Numbered from the stretch's first letter, positions 25,422 through 34,093 are shown. The stretch: 37,473 nucleotides of DNA from Desulfobacterales bacterium (GCA_034003325.1 JAVEYW010000002.1:278189-315661), one strand, 5' to 3'. Numbers and translations: made by a program. Notes: generated from the sequence alone by a model not told the origin.

Positions 25422-26570
25422 TCAACGGACCGGTTCCATTCCCACCACCTCCTGAAACTCATCCTCCCGAAAACCGGACAAGGGCGGGGGATCATCAACG
25501 GATTTCCCCGCCGAATAGTCAAAAGCCCGTTGCGTGTCATGTGCCACCAGGCGAAACAGCTCCATCACCGCAATGTCATTGGGGCAGGCGTTGGAACACT
25601 GACCGCACCCCACGCAGGCTGTACTCATGTGAGCAAGCCGCGTGATATGATAAAAGAGTGTGTCCGTGGGCATCTTGATCGCGCCTTTTCGCTCGGACCA
25701 TTTGAGATATTGAAACGGCTCATGGTCAAAGGCGCCCGTCACAAACACGCATTCCTTGCAATAGCAGACCGGGCAGGCGACCCGGCAGTTGTAACAGTTT
25801 ACGCAGGCGGCAAAATATCGTTCCAGTTTTTCCACCGTGTTCACGGCCGCGGCGGTATCGGCGAACATGCGGTCCCGAAAATCGATCCGCCGGGCAATGA
25901 AGGCCTCAACGGCCGCCGCGCGGGACGCCGGGAGTGGTGCGGCGGGCAGCCCGATGGCGCAGAGAACGGCCTCTCCGGCTTCGGATTGGGCCGTTACCGG
26001 AAGACCGTTTTGGGTTTCCACGCCCAGCAACGAAATAGCCAGGTCGGCTTGCGCCGGGACGGGGTGCTCGCATGCGCGGCAAGCCGGTGATAGGTCGAGG
26101 CCTTCCGGCAATGATGTGCCTGAAAGCAGGGTGCTGCAAAACGCATCGTCGGATTCGAGCACTTGATGCTGAACGATATGGGCGGACTCCCGGTTGGAAA
26201 ACGCACCCGGGCAATCGATCCCGATGAGCACCAGCTCCTCGGTGCGAGCCTGTTTCAACTTCACCAGCTCAACAAAGGCCCGAATTTCGCAAGGTCGCAG
26301 AAATGCCGCGATTTTCCCCCCCATGGGTTTTCGGGTGAGCCGGGCCGCCATTCGGGCGGCATTGAGGGGGAATACCGGCGATAGGGGGGCGGCGTGCGCC
26401 ATCGCCGCCGCATCCGTCACCAGGGTCGGCATCACCGCATGGTTGACGGGCAGGCGCAGCGGCACCAGAAGCGCGCGAATATCCGATAACGCCAAAACGG
26501 ATCGGAAAAAGGCCTGAAGCGAGGACGTCAGCCCTTGGGGATTCACCGGGATGGTTGCCGTGGTTGTCAT
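25422..26570 (-). CDS. FdhB/FrhB-like iron-sulfur flavoprotein subunit
   Basis: 382 residues. The N-terminal half has FLRPCEIRAFVELVKL, IGIDCPGAF and CRACEHPV, characteristic of the FrhB/FdhB (coenzyme F420 hydrogenase/dehydrogenase beta) family. Two ferredoxin-like clusters follow: CVNCYNCRVACPVCYCKEC (~255-273) and CVGCGQCSNACP (~313-324). Such proteins pass electrons between a nicotinamide or F420-like cofactor and Fe-S clusters of a partner. F420 use cannot be told from sequence; in an organism without it, NAD(P)H or formate-derived electrons are likely. ATG 26570 follows GGAGG at 6 bases; the frame extends 9 codons upstream without support. It lies between mvhD and hdrA. Confidence 0.85.
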   Translation of the reverse strand: MTTTATIPVNPQGLTSSLQAFFRSVLALSDIRALLVPLRLPVNHAVMPTLVTDAAAMAHAAPLSPVFPLNAARMAARLTRKPMGGKIAAFLRPCEIRAFVELVKLKQARTEELVLIGIDCPGAFSNRESAHIVQHQVLESDDAFCSTLLSGTSLPEGLDLSPACRACEHPVPAQADLAISLLGVETQNGLPVTAQSEAGEAVLCAIGLPAAPLPASRAAAVEAFIARRIDFRDRMFADTAAAVNTVEKLERYFAACVNCYNCRVACPVCYCKECVFVTGAFDHEPFQYLKWSERKGAIKMPTDTLFYHITRLAHMSTACVGCGQCSNACPNDIAVMELFRLVAHDTQRAFDYSAGKSVDDPPPLSGFREDEFQEVVGMEPVR

Positions 26571-26608
26571 GAGCTTCCTCCATTTGCGCAACGCCATTAA
26601 GAATAACG

Positions 26609-27031
26609 CTATATGGCCATCTTCCGGCCGGCATCATTGGGCCCCAACGCCCGAATCTGATTCACCAGGGAATGCATAATCTCGGCAAATTGAATGCCGT
26701 CACTGGCCCCGATCCAGGTCAGCCGAAGCCGCTCCGGTTCAAACCCGAACCGGGGCAACATCTCTTTGAGCAGCTTGATTCGTCGTCTCGCTTTAAAGTT
26801 GCCGTTGATGTAATGGCAGTCACCGGGATGGCACCCGCTGACAAGAACGCCGTCCGCTCCCTCCAGCAAGGCCTTGATCACGTACTGTGAATCGACCATG
26901 CCGGTGCACATCACCCGAATCAGCCGGACGTTTTGCGGATAGATCAGACGCGAAGTTCCCGCCAGGTCGGCGGCGGTGTAAGTGCACCAGTTGCAGACAA
27001 AGGCCACGATTTTCGGTTCAAAGTCTTCCAT
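26609..27031 (-). CDS. mvhD: MvhD-type electron-transfer subunit
   Basis: 140 residues, the length of MvhD (delta subunit of methyl-viologen-reducing hydrogenase). It has FVCNWCTYTAADLAGTSRL, MCTGMVD and SGCHPGDCHY, which carry the cysteines for a [2Fe-2S] cluster. MvhD connects a hydrogenase, formate dehydrogenase or other donor to HdrA. No hydrogenase or formate dehydrogenase catalytic subunit is in this operon, so the donor may be NAD(P)H through the fused HdrA or the FdhB-like subunit. AGGAGGAGG precedes the ATG, and the gene is 17 bp downstream of the larger hdrA. Confidence 0.95.
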   Translation of the reverse strand: MEDFEPKIVAFVCNWCTYTAADLAGTSRLIYPQNVRLIRVMCTGMVDSQYVIKALLEGADGVLVSGCHPGDCHYINGNFKARRRIKLLKEMLPRFGFEPERLRLTWIGASDGIQFAEIMHSLVNQIRALGPNDAGRKMAI

Positions 27032-27048
27032 GCCTCCTCCTTCGTTTT

Positions 27049-30000
27049 CTACATTCCCACAGCGGTCAGGGCATTCATGATGCCGTCAAATTCGGCAAAA
27101 ATCTGTTTTTTCCGGAAATGGGCCACCTGGGCCGCTCCGCTCGGGCAAAACCCCGAACAACTGCCGCATCCCTTGCAAAGTGCCGGGTTAACAACGGAAA
27201 CCCCTTGCCGTGCATCAAACTCAATGGCGCCATAGGGGCACAAACCGATACAGATTTGGCACCCAGCGCAGATATTCGGGTCGATGGAAGAGATGGTGGA
27301 GGGCACCTCCACCCGGCCCCGAACCACCAGGGAAAGGGCTTTGGCCGCAGCGCCCGAGGCCTGCGCTACGGTGTCCGGAATGTCCTTTGGCCCCTGGCAG
27401 GTGCCGGCAAGAAAGACGCCGTCCGTGGCCGTATTCAGTGGCCCCAGCTTGGGATGTTCTTCCAGGAAAAAACCGTCGGCCCCCTGATTGACGCCGAAGA
27501 GTCGCCCCACCTCGGCCGCACTCTTGCGTGCTTCCATGGCCGCGCACAGTACCACCATATCCACGGGCAGGCGCAACCGGCGGCCCAGTAGCGTATCTTC
27601 GGCGATCACCATCAGCTTTCCCGTTTCCTCCGGGCACAAGGGCCGATCGGTAATTTCCGCCGCTTTTCCGCGAATAAATTGCGTGCCTTCCTCCTGGCAG
27701 CGCCTGAAAAATTCTTCGTAGCCTTTGCCGTAACACCGCTGGTCAATATAAAAATCATACACGGCGGTGTTATGGCCCACCTTTTCCTTGATAATGTGGG
27801 TATATTTAAGCGCGTACATGCAGCAGACCCGTGAGCAGTATTCATGGTAATGGACATCCCGGCTGCCGATGCAATGAAGAATGGCCACACTTTGCGGGGT
27901 TCGGGTAAACTCGCCGCTTTGATCCCGTATCAGGATTTTTCCGCCCGTGGGGCCGGTGGCGTTGCTGAGCCGCTCGAATTCAAGACTCGTAAACACATTC
28001 GGGTATCTGCCATAGCCGAATTGTTTCATGGGGGTGGGATCCATCAGGTCAAAGCCCGTTGCCAGAATAATGGCCCCCACTTTCACGTCCCGGTCCTCCC
28101 CGGTCATGCGGTGATCGATGGCTTTGGCCTCGCAGGCCGTAACACATGCCATGCATTCGCTGCAAATACCGCAGTTGAGGCACCGCAGGGCCTCTTGCCG
28201 GGCCGATGCCGCGTCAAACCCCAAATCCGCCTCGGCAAAGGATCGGGTGCTTTCAATCGAAGGCAGGTGTTGGGGTTCGGCCCGAGGCGAAAGGGGGGTG
28301 TTTTCCGGAATCTCCCGCCATTGGGGGGCGGGTTGACTATCCGCTTTAACGGTTTCAACGGTCGATGCGCCGGAATCCTCTTCAGAGAGAAACCGGTGAA
28401 TAGCATCCACGGCCTTGTGTGCCGCTCCCACGGCTTCGATAACCGTGGCCGGACCGCTGACCAAATCCCCGGCGGCAAATACATGCGGAAGAGGGGTCCG
28501 TTGCGTGGCGGTATCCGCAACTAAGGCACCGCGGGATGTCCATTGCAGACCCGTTATTTCCGTTGCCCAGCCGGTCTCGATTTTCTGGCCGATGGCCGGA
28601 ATGAGCGCATCGCAGTCCATGATGAAGTGAGAACCTTCTACCGGAACGGGCCGGCGGCGGCCACTCTCATCCGGCGGCCCCAGTTCCGTCCGAATGCATT
28701 TTAGGCCGATGATGCCGTTTTCGTCTGAAACGATTCCAACCGGCACCGTCAAATAGGAAAATGCGATCCCTTCGGCCAGGGCCCCCGCAATCTCTTCCGC
28801 ATAGGCCGGCATCTCGCTTTCGCTTCGCCGGTAGACCACGGTCACCGACTCCGATCCCAGGCGACGGGCCACACGGGCCGCGTCAATCGCCACATTCCCG
28901 CCACCGATGACCGCCACTTGTCGGCCCGGCACCTTCCGACGGCCCAAGTTAACCTCCCTGAGAAAGGTCAGGGCATCGATCACGCCCCGGGTCAAATCCT
29001 CTCCGGGAATACCGAGCCGAAGCGCACCGTGAGCGCCGATTCCCAAAAAGACGGCGGCAAACCCCTCCGCTTCAAGATCCGCAAGGGTTACATCCTCACC
29101 AAACCGGATATCGAGACGGGTATCGATGCCAAGGCCGAGAATGTGATCGATTTCACGGTCCAGTACGTTCTGGGGAAGCCGGTAATCCGGAATGCCCACC
29201 CGCAGCATACCACCCAGCCGGTCAAGGGCGTCAAAGATCGTAATTTGATACCCCTTTAAGCGCAGGTAGTAGGCCGCGGTCAGGCCGGCGGGCCCGCCCC
29301 CTATCACCGCCACCTTCTCGGACCGCTCTTCAATGGATGGCCGGGGCAGGGCGGCCAAATCCACCGCATCGGCGGCAAACCGCTTCAGATTTCGAATGGA
29401 CACCGCGGCATCCACCTCTGCCCGGCGGCACGCGGCTTCACACGGGTGCGGGCACACGCGGCCCAGCACGCCCGGCAGGGGCAGGCGCTCCAGAATCAGT
29501 TGCACCGCTTCGGCGTATTTTCCCTGGCCGATCAACTGAACATAGCCCTGAATGTTGACGCCGCCGGGACACGCCGCAATGCAGGGCGCGCGATCCTTTT
29601 TGTCGATACAAAAGGTAATGGGCACGGCCTGGGGAAAGGGTTTGTAAATGGCTTTTCGCCGGTTCAACCCTTCGTCCCATTCGCTCGGCAGGGAAACCGG
29701 ACACACCTGTGCGCATTCCCCGCATCCCGTGCAGACGCCCTCTTTGATATAACGGGGCTTTTTATGCACCTGCACCGTAAAGTTGCCGATAAAGCCTGAA
29801 ACCGATGTCACCTCCGAATAGGATAATAGTTCGATATTGGGTTCCTGCGCCACCGACACCATTTTGGGGGTGCCGATACAGGCCGCGCAATCCAGCGTCG
29901 GAAAGGTTTTGTCGAACTGCAGCATGTGACCGCCGATGGTGGGGCTTTTTTCCACCAGATAGACTTTGTGGCCAGAAGCGCCGATATCCAGCGCCGCCTG

Positions 30001-30462
30001 CATGCCCGCAATCCCGGCGCCCACCACCATAATATCCGGATGCACGCGGACTTCCCGCGAGGAGAGTTTCTCATGAAAATTGATTCGGTTAACCGCCCCT
30101 GCCACAAGGGTTTTGGCTTTATCGGTGGCAACGGCGTCATCGGATGTGACCCAGGAGACCTGCTCCCGAATGGATGCCATTTGAAATAGATAGGGGTTCA
30201 ATCCCGCCCGGCGACAGACCCCCTGAAAGGTCTTTTCATGAAGCCTCGGGGAACAGGAAGCCACCACCACCCGATTCAGTCCATATGCCAAAATATCTTT
30301 TTCAATCATCTCCTGGCCTGGATCGGAGCACATGAATTTATAATCCCGGGCCACGACCACGTTCATCAGTTGGCGGGCAAACGCGGTCACCTCCGCCACC
30401 CGGACCCGGTGGGCGATGTTGATGCCGCAGTGGCAGATATAGCACCCGATGGCGATGGTCAT
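27049..30462 (-). CDS. hdrA: HdrA with an inserted GltD/NfnB-like NAD(P)H-oxidoreductase domain
   Basis: 1137 residues from ATG 30462 (AAGGAGG 5 bases upstream). Order: HdrA N-terminal Fe-S domain (CYICHCG; SCSPRLHE), FAD domain (GAGIAG), first ferredoxin motif (CTGCGECAQVCP, ~244-255), then an inserted ~400-residue GltD/NfnB-type domain (~283-695) with its own CIAACPGGVNIQGYV and CPHPCEAACRR Fe-S sites, two GxGxxG motifs (VIGGGPAG, VIGGGNVAIDAA) and an FAD C-terminal motif (HVFAAGDLVSGPATV). The HdrA sequence resumes with CLNCGICSECMAC and ends with two ferredoxin motifs (CAGCQICIGLCP, CKGCGSCSGFCP). It could couple NAD(P)H directly to bifurcation. The start overlaps the upstream receiver gene stop as ATGA. 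Confidence 0.93.
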   Translation of the reverse strand: MTIAIGCYICHCGINIAHRVRVAEVTAFARQLMNVVVARDYKFMCSDPGQEMIEKDILAYGLNRVVVASCSPRLHEKTFQGVCRRAGLNPYLFQMASIREQVSWVTSDDAVATDKAKTLVAGAVNRINFHEKLSSREVRVHPDIMVVGAGIAGMQAALDIGASGHKVYLVEKSPTIGGHMLQFDKTFPTLDCAACIGTPKMVSVAQEPNIELLSYSEVTSVSGFIGNFTVQVHKKPRYIKEGVCTGCGECAQVCPVSLPSEWDEGLNRRKAIYKPFPQAVPITFCIDKKDRAPCIAACPGGVNIQGYVQLIGQGKYAEAVQLILERLPLPGVLGRVCPHPCEAACRRAEVDAAVSIRNLKRFAADAVDLAALPRPSIEERSEKVAVIGGGPAGLTAAYYLRLKGYQITIFDALDRLGGMLRVGIPDYRLPQNVLDREIDHILGLGIDTRLDIRFGEDVTLADLEAEGFAAVFLGIGAHGALRLGIPGEDLTRGVIDALTFLREVNLGRRKVPGRQVAVIGGGNVAIDAARVARRLGSESVTVVYRRSESEMPAYAEEIAGALAEGIAFSYLTVPVGIVSDENGIIGLKCIRTELGPPDESGRRRPVPVEGSHFIMDCDALIPAIGQKIETGWATEITGLQWTSRGALVADTATQRTPLPHVFAAGDLVSGPATVIEAVGAAHKAVDAIHRFLSEEDSGASTVETVKADSQPAPQWREIPENTPLSPRAEPQHLPSIESTRSFAEADLGFDAASARQEALRCLNCGICSECMACVTACEAKAIDHRMTGEDRDVKVGAIILATGFDLMDPTPMKQFGYGRYPNVFTSLEFERLSNATGPTGGKILIRDQSGEFTRTPQSVAILHCIGSRDVHYHEYCSRVCCMYALKYTHIIKEKVGHNTAVYDFYIDQRCYGKGYEEFFRRCQEEGTQFIRGKAAEITDRPLCPEETGKLMVIAEDTLLGRRLRLPVDMVVLCAAMEARKSAAEVGRLFGVNQGADGFFLEEHPKLGPLNTATDGVFLAGTCQGPKDIPDTVAQASGAAAKALSLVVRGRVEVPSTISSIDPNICAGCQICIGLCPYGAIEFDARQGVSVVNPALCKGCGSCSGFCPSGAAQVAHFRKKQIFAEFDGIMNALTAVGM

Positions 30463-30893
30463 TTTGGCCTCCTTTTCGTCCATTTACACACCTGCCCGAG
30501 CAACTTGTCCGTTTCGATGGGTTTTTCCAGAAAGGCCTCCGGTTGCGGTACAGTCCAGCCCCATGCCTTTCCCTGAAGTTGCAGATAGGTCAACAACCGG
30601 GCCGGATCAATGGCGGAAAGCATCAGCACCGGCACCTTCCTGAGCTGCCCATGCTGTTTTAAAAACCGGTAGATATGAATGCTTCCATCCCCACGCATCA
30701 TCATGTCGAGAATGATCAGCGCCGGAGACTCGCTTCCGGCCAGATGAATACCACCGGCTTCATCCTCGGCGTCCAGTGTGGAAAAACCTTTCCGCTGAAG
30801 CAAATTGGAAAGAAAAAGCCTCGTCTCCAGCTCGTCGCACACGATCAAAATTTTAGGCGATTGTTTCGGCACCGGTTCTTTTTCCCCCGCCAT
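30459..30893 (-). CDS. Stand-alone response-regulator receiver protein
   Basis: 144 residues, one receiver domain with no output domain. It has ILIVCDELE (C19-D20, so one acidic-pocket Asp is replaced by Cys), phosphoacceptor D63 (LIILDMMMRGDG), S93 and K124 (FLEKPIE). A ~10-residue loop before the last motif (AWGWTVPQPEAF) is longer than in CheY. It is the first gene after a sigma-54-like promoter and overlaps the following hdrA by 4 bp. It may accept phosphate from the operon's kinases and act by binding a partner. The start ATG has no strong ribosome-binding site (a weak AGGATG lies upstream). Confidence 0.88.
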   Translation of the reverse strand: MAGEKEPVPKQSPKILIVCDELETRLFLSNLLQRKGFSTLDAEDEAGGIHLAGSESPALIILDMMMRGDGSIHIYRFLKQHGQLRKVPVLMLSAIDPARLLTYLQLQGKAWGWTVPQPEAFLEKPIETDKLLGQVCKWTKRRPK

Positions 30894-30932
30894 GGCTTCA
30901 GATGGTTGCCATCATCCTGTGGAAAAAGAAAT

Positions 30933-30948
30933 AGCATGAATTGTGCCA
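30933..30948 (-). promoter_or_regulatory. Sigma-54-like promoter of the hdr operon
   Basis: Minus strand TGGCAC-AATTC-ATGCT: the -24 element is perfect, the -12 element has one mismatch (consensus TTGCW), and GG and GC are 10 bp apart as required. The predicted start is near 30922, giving a ~30-nt leader before ATG 30893. Confidence 0.65.
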
Positions 30949-31035
30949 AAAATGGGGACATGATGGCATCGCATTGTTTTACAGTGGGTTAGTTGCCAAC
31001 AAGGGGAATGTCGGGAAGGTGCAAAACCTACGAAC

Positions 31036-31136
31036 GTTTCAAAGTATGAAACATGTTTCCAGCCAATATTATCATAATATATTATTAAAACGGTTTGTTA
31101 GGTCTGAAACAGTATGAAACGATACAATTCTGAAAC
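31036..31136. promoter_or_regulatory. TGAAAC/GTTTCA operator cluster
   Basis: Six half-sites in 101 bp: GTTTCA 31036-31041, TGAAAC 31047-31052, GTTTC 31055-31059, TGAAAC 31105-31110, 31115-31120 and 31131-31136. GAAACATGTTTC (31048-31059) is a perfect palindrome. The cluster lies ~90-200 bp upstream of the hdr sigma-54-like promoter, the usual distance for an enhancer-binding activator, and also upstream of birA on the other strand. Confidence 0.6.
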
Positions 31137-31267
31137 AACCCTGTATCGATGCTGTACCGATGCTGTTGCTTTTTTCAGGGTCCCCGCTTAACATGAACCC
31201 TTCATGATAACTTAAACCGTTTAACACCATTCCGATGCCGTGACAGCGGGTAGGAGTAAACAGAAAG

Positions 31268-32011
31268 ATGGCGCTCTATAGAATACCGGGCAGGGAGAAT
31301 GCGATTCACTATTTTCCGGAAATTGAATCCACCATGGATGAAGCACGGAACATGGCGCAAAAAGGATGCCCGGCGTTTACGGTTGTGGTGGCCGAGCAGC
31401 AGAGAAAAGGTCGCGGCCGAATGGACCGACAGTGGGTTTCCACCAAGGGCGGACTTTATTTTACGCTCGTGCTGCGCCCGGATATCAACCCCGCTGACTG
31501 CGGCCGGGTTAATTTTCTTGTTTCGGTCGTACTGGCGAACCTGTTGCGGAAGGAGTATCATATCGATGCCGGGGTTAAATGGCCCAATGATATTTTGGTC
31601 GACGGAAAAAAAATAGCCGGCATGCTCTCGGAAATGGCTACAGACGGGCACAGGGTTCAATACCTCAACATCGGGATCGGCCTGAATGTCAATAACGACC
31701 CCTGCCGGGTTGAACCGAACGCCACCACCATGAAAATGCTCCTCGGCGAAAGGGTTCGACGAACAACACTGCTTGGCCGGTTTCTGAATTTGCTGGAAGA
31801 AGCCATGGTCCAAATGACCTGGGAACAGACCCTTGCCGCTTGGCGGAACCTCACCGTCACGTTAGGTCGGCCGGTCCGCGTGGTGACGACCCGTGAGATT
31901 GTGGAAGGCACGGCGATGAATGTGGACGACACGGGCGCCCTGATTCTGAAGACAACGGCCGGCACCACCCAAAAAATTATTTATGGCGATTGTTTCATCA
32001 ATCCGTCATGA
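31268..32011 (+). CDS. birA: Biotin--[biotin carboxyl carrier protein] ligase, catalytic domain only
   Basis: 247 residues. It has the biotinyl-AMP loop GRGRMDRQWVS, SPRGGLY-like STKGGLYFTLVLRP, KWPNDILVDGKKIAGML and GIGLNVN, the conserved BirA/LplA-fold motifs. The enzyme activates biotin as biotinyl-5'-AMP and transfers it to carrier proteins of carboxylases. The catalytic fold begins at residue ~13 (IHYFPEIESTMDEA), so there is no N-terminal helix-turn-helix; it cannot act as a bio repressor like E. coli BirA. The C-terminal ~45 residues are the SH3-like domain. GGAG is ~11 bases upstream of the ATG. It is divergent from the hdr operon and converges with cooS. Confidence 0.95.
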   Translation: MALYRIPGRENAIHYFPEIESTMDEARNMAQKGCPAFTVVVAEQQRKGRGRMDRQWVSTKGGLYFTLVLRPDINPADCGRVNFLVSVVLANLLRKEYHIDAGVKWPNDILVDGKKIAGMLSEMATDGHRVQYLNIGIGLNVNNDPCRVEPNATTMKMLLGERVRRTTLLGRFLNLLEEAMVQMTWEQTLAAWRNLTVTLGRPVRVVTTREIVEGTAMNVDDTGALILKTTAGTTQKIIYGDCFINPS

Positions 32012-32049
32012 AATCGCCTGCCCCCGACATTTTTTACCGCTTGAATATG

Positions 32050-32074
32050 AGAGGGGCCCTGACGGACCCCTCTT
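32050..32074. terminator. Hairpin between birA and cooS
   Basis: Arms AGAGGGGCCC (32050-32059) and GGACCCCTCT (32064-32073), one mismatch, 4-nt loop, then TTAATTAG. Only a short T-run follows, so termination may be weak. It lies between two converging genes. Confidence 0.55.
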
Positions 32075-32122
32075 AATTAGTTGCCGGTTATCACGGCTAT
32101 GTTGTTAACGGCAGCGTCCGAC

Positions 32123-34093
32123 TCAGGACACTTCCATCTGACGCCGGTCGGCCATATCCATCAGCACGCGCTCGCGGGCCTTATCAATGCCGAGCGCTTT
32201 TCGTTTTTTATCGATATGAGCGATCATCATTTGAGCCATTTCATAGGGATCAATGGCAAAGCCCCACTTACCGCACCCCATCCCCTCAAGATCTTCAAAC
32301 AGATGGTTATGGAACTTGGTACCCTCAACGGTCGGAAACGTCACGCCAAATACCGTGTATACGCCGGAAGCCACAAAATAGTGACCAATGGAAATCGCTT
32401 TTTCACTCATGTACTCGGGCGCAGCCCCTGCCACCGGCAAATCGGCAATGGAATTGCCCAAGCCGCCCTCGTTCACCATCTCGGTACAAGCAATGAGAAT
32501 GCGGCTGTTATCCACACAAGATCCGAGGCCCAGCACCGGCGGCATTCCCACGGTTTCACAGACTTCGCGGAGTCCAGGTCCGGCCAGGCAGGATGCTTCA
32601 GGACTGGTAAGCCCGGCTTTGGCCAAAGCAACCTGTGAACAACCGGTTTGTACCACCAGAACATCATTCTTGATAAGTTCCTTGACCAGCTCCACATGGA
32701 CCCAATCCTGTTTTACGCGTGGATTCGTGCAACCGACGACACCGGCAACCCCCCGGATTCGGCCATTGATGATGTTGTCGTTCAGCGGTCGGTAGGAGGC
32801 GCGGAAGGAGCCGCCCAACATGTAATTGATATATTCGTGGGAAAATCCGTGAACCCCGGTGTTGATAATCTTGGGGATTTCAATCGGGGCTGTCCGATTC
32901 TTGAACCGCGTAATGGCGCGGATAACAATCTCATCCGTGCAGCCCTTGGGATCATGCTCATGAAATTCGATATGCTCAACGCCCGTAATGTGACATCGCG
33001 GGTTGGTGGTGAAAAGCTTGGTTCCGTAACAGTCGGCCACCTTGGCCAGCCCTTGCTTGATACATTGAACGTCCACGGCCATGGCGTCCACCGCGCCCGT
33101 AATCAGCACCGCTTCGGTTGACATGAAGTTGCCCGCATGGGGAATACCGTGCCGGACCAGCATTTCAGCACCACTACAGCACATCCCCACGAGATTGATG
33201 CCTTTGGCGCCGGCATCTTTTGCTGCTTTCACGAGAGTGGGTTCATGGACCGATTCCAGAACCGATTCAAACAGGTTGGGCTCATGGCCGTGAATAATGA
33301 TATTCACCTGGTCTTCCTTGAGAACGCCCATATTGACTTCAACCGCGACCGGTGAGGGGGTTCCGAAAAGAATATCGGAAATCTCGGTGGCTACCATTGA
33401 GCCACCCCATCCGTCGGATAAAGCCGTTCGGCTGCACTGCTTCACGATATTTTTATAGTCCTGGTCCACCCCCATATGGGTCCGGTGCATGATCTCCATA
33501 ATTTCGCGCATGGCCCCCCTGGGAACGATTCCGAGTTTGCGCCACGTTTCGAGGGTTTTTGCGGGCACCCGCTTGGCAAAGGGAATCTCTCCTTCCACCT
33601 GGGTATAGGTCCGCTCCAACTCTTTGTACAATTCCTCGGCGATTTGCTGAACGCTTTTCCCTTCCGTCTCAATCCCGATGGACTGGGCCACCGATTCGAG
33701 TTTGCCGATATCCTTGATTTTGTAATCCTTGATATTGCCGTTTACCACTTCCCGGAACAGATCCAGCATGGACATGCCGTGGTCTGTATGGGCGGCGGCG
33801 CCGGAGGCCACCATGCGTGCAAAATTTCGAGCCCCGATCGTATCAATGTCCGCACCGCAAATGCCCACCTTGCTGTAAGGGTCCTTGGAATTCAGGCGAC
33901 AAGGCCCCATAAAACAGTGCTTGCAACATGCGGAATCCGCACCAATAGGACAGGCTTTCATACTTGCGGCTCGGTCAAAGGCGGTTTCAACCCCGTCACG
34001 GCGCGCTTTTTCCAGCATCTGACCCGTTGCGCTGCAAATGGTGACATCTTTAATGTCGAACTGTTTTTTCCCTGCGTCCTTTTCTTTTTCCAT
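32123..34093 (-). CDS. cooS: Ni-Fe carbon monoxide dehydrogenase catalytic subunit (CooS type)
   Basis: 656 residues. It oxidises CO to CO2 (or the reverse) on a Ni-Fe-S C-cluster. D-cluster and B-cluster cysteines match the spacing of Carboxydothermus CODH-II: C48, C56, C57, C60, C65 and C79 (CODH-II numbers plus 9). C-cluster motifs are all present: IIIHGHEP (His), MCCSGAE, VDVQCI, VVGCTN, QTGCSQ and GSCVDN; SEKAISIG has the catalytic Lys. Start ATG 34093 follows AGAAGGG at 8 bases; the frame continues upstream without support. No acetyl-CoA synthase, cooC or cooF is adjacent, so it may be a free-standing CODH. It converges with birA. Confidence 0.95.
   Translation of the reverse strand: MEKEKDAGKKQFDIKDVTICSATGQMLEKARRDGVETAFDRAASMKACPIGADSACCKHCFMGPCRLNSKDPYSKVGICGADIDTIGARNFARMVASGAAAHTDHGMSMLDLFREVVNGNIKDYKIKDIGKLESVAQSIGIETEGKSVQQIAEELYKELERTYTQVEGEIPFAKRVPAKTLETWRKLGIVPRGAMREIMEIMHRTHMGVDQDYKNIVKQCSRTALSDGWGGSMVATEISDILFGTPSPVAVEVNMGVLKEDQVNIIIHGHEPNLFESVLESVHEPTLVKAAKDAGAKGINLVGMCCSGAEMLVRHGIPHAGNFMSTEAVLITGAVDAMAVDVQCIKQGLAKVADCYGTKLFTTNPRCHITGVEHIEFHEHDPKGCTDEIVIRAITRFKNRTAPIEIPKIINTGVHGFSHEYINYMLGGSFRASYRPLNDNIINGRIRGVAGVVGCTNPRVKQDWVHVELVKELIKNDVLVVQTGCSQVALAKAGLTSPEASCLAGPGLREVCETVGMPPVLGLGSCVDNSRILIACTEMVNEGGLGNSIADLPVAGAAPEYMSEKAISIGHYFVASGVYTVFGVTFPTVEGTKFHNHLFEDLEGMGCGKWGFAIDPYEMAQMMIAHIDKKRKALGIDKARERVLMDMADRRQMEVS

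Larger units (their letters stand above)
30894..31267. other. Divergent control region between the hdr operon and birA
   Basis: No gene. It contains the sigma-54-like promoter, the TGAAAC cluster, and a tandem 11-bp repeat, CTGTATCGATG and CTGTACCGATG (31141-31162) followed by CTGT. The birA promoter was not recognised. Confidence 0.6.

Noticed and set aside
23964..26090. 708-codon open frame on the plus strand, antisense to the receiver-containing hdrA and the FdhB-like gene
   Set aside because: Its protein is rich in His, Gly and Arg without motifs, has no start signals, and lies opposite two clear genes; it is a codon-bias shadow.
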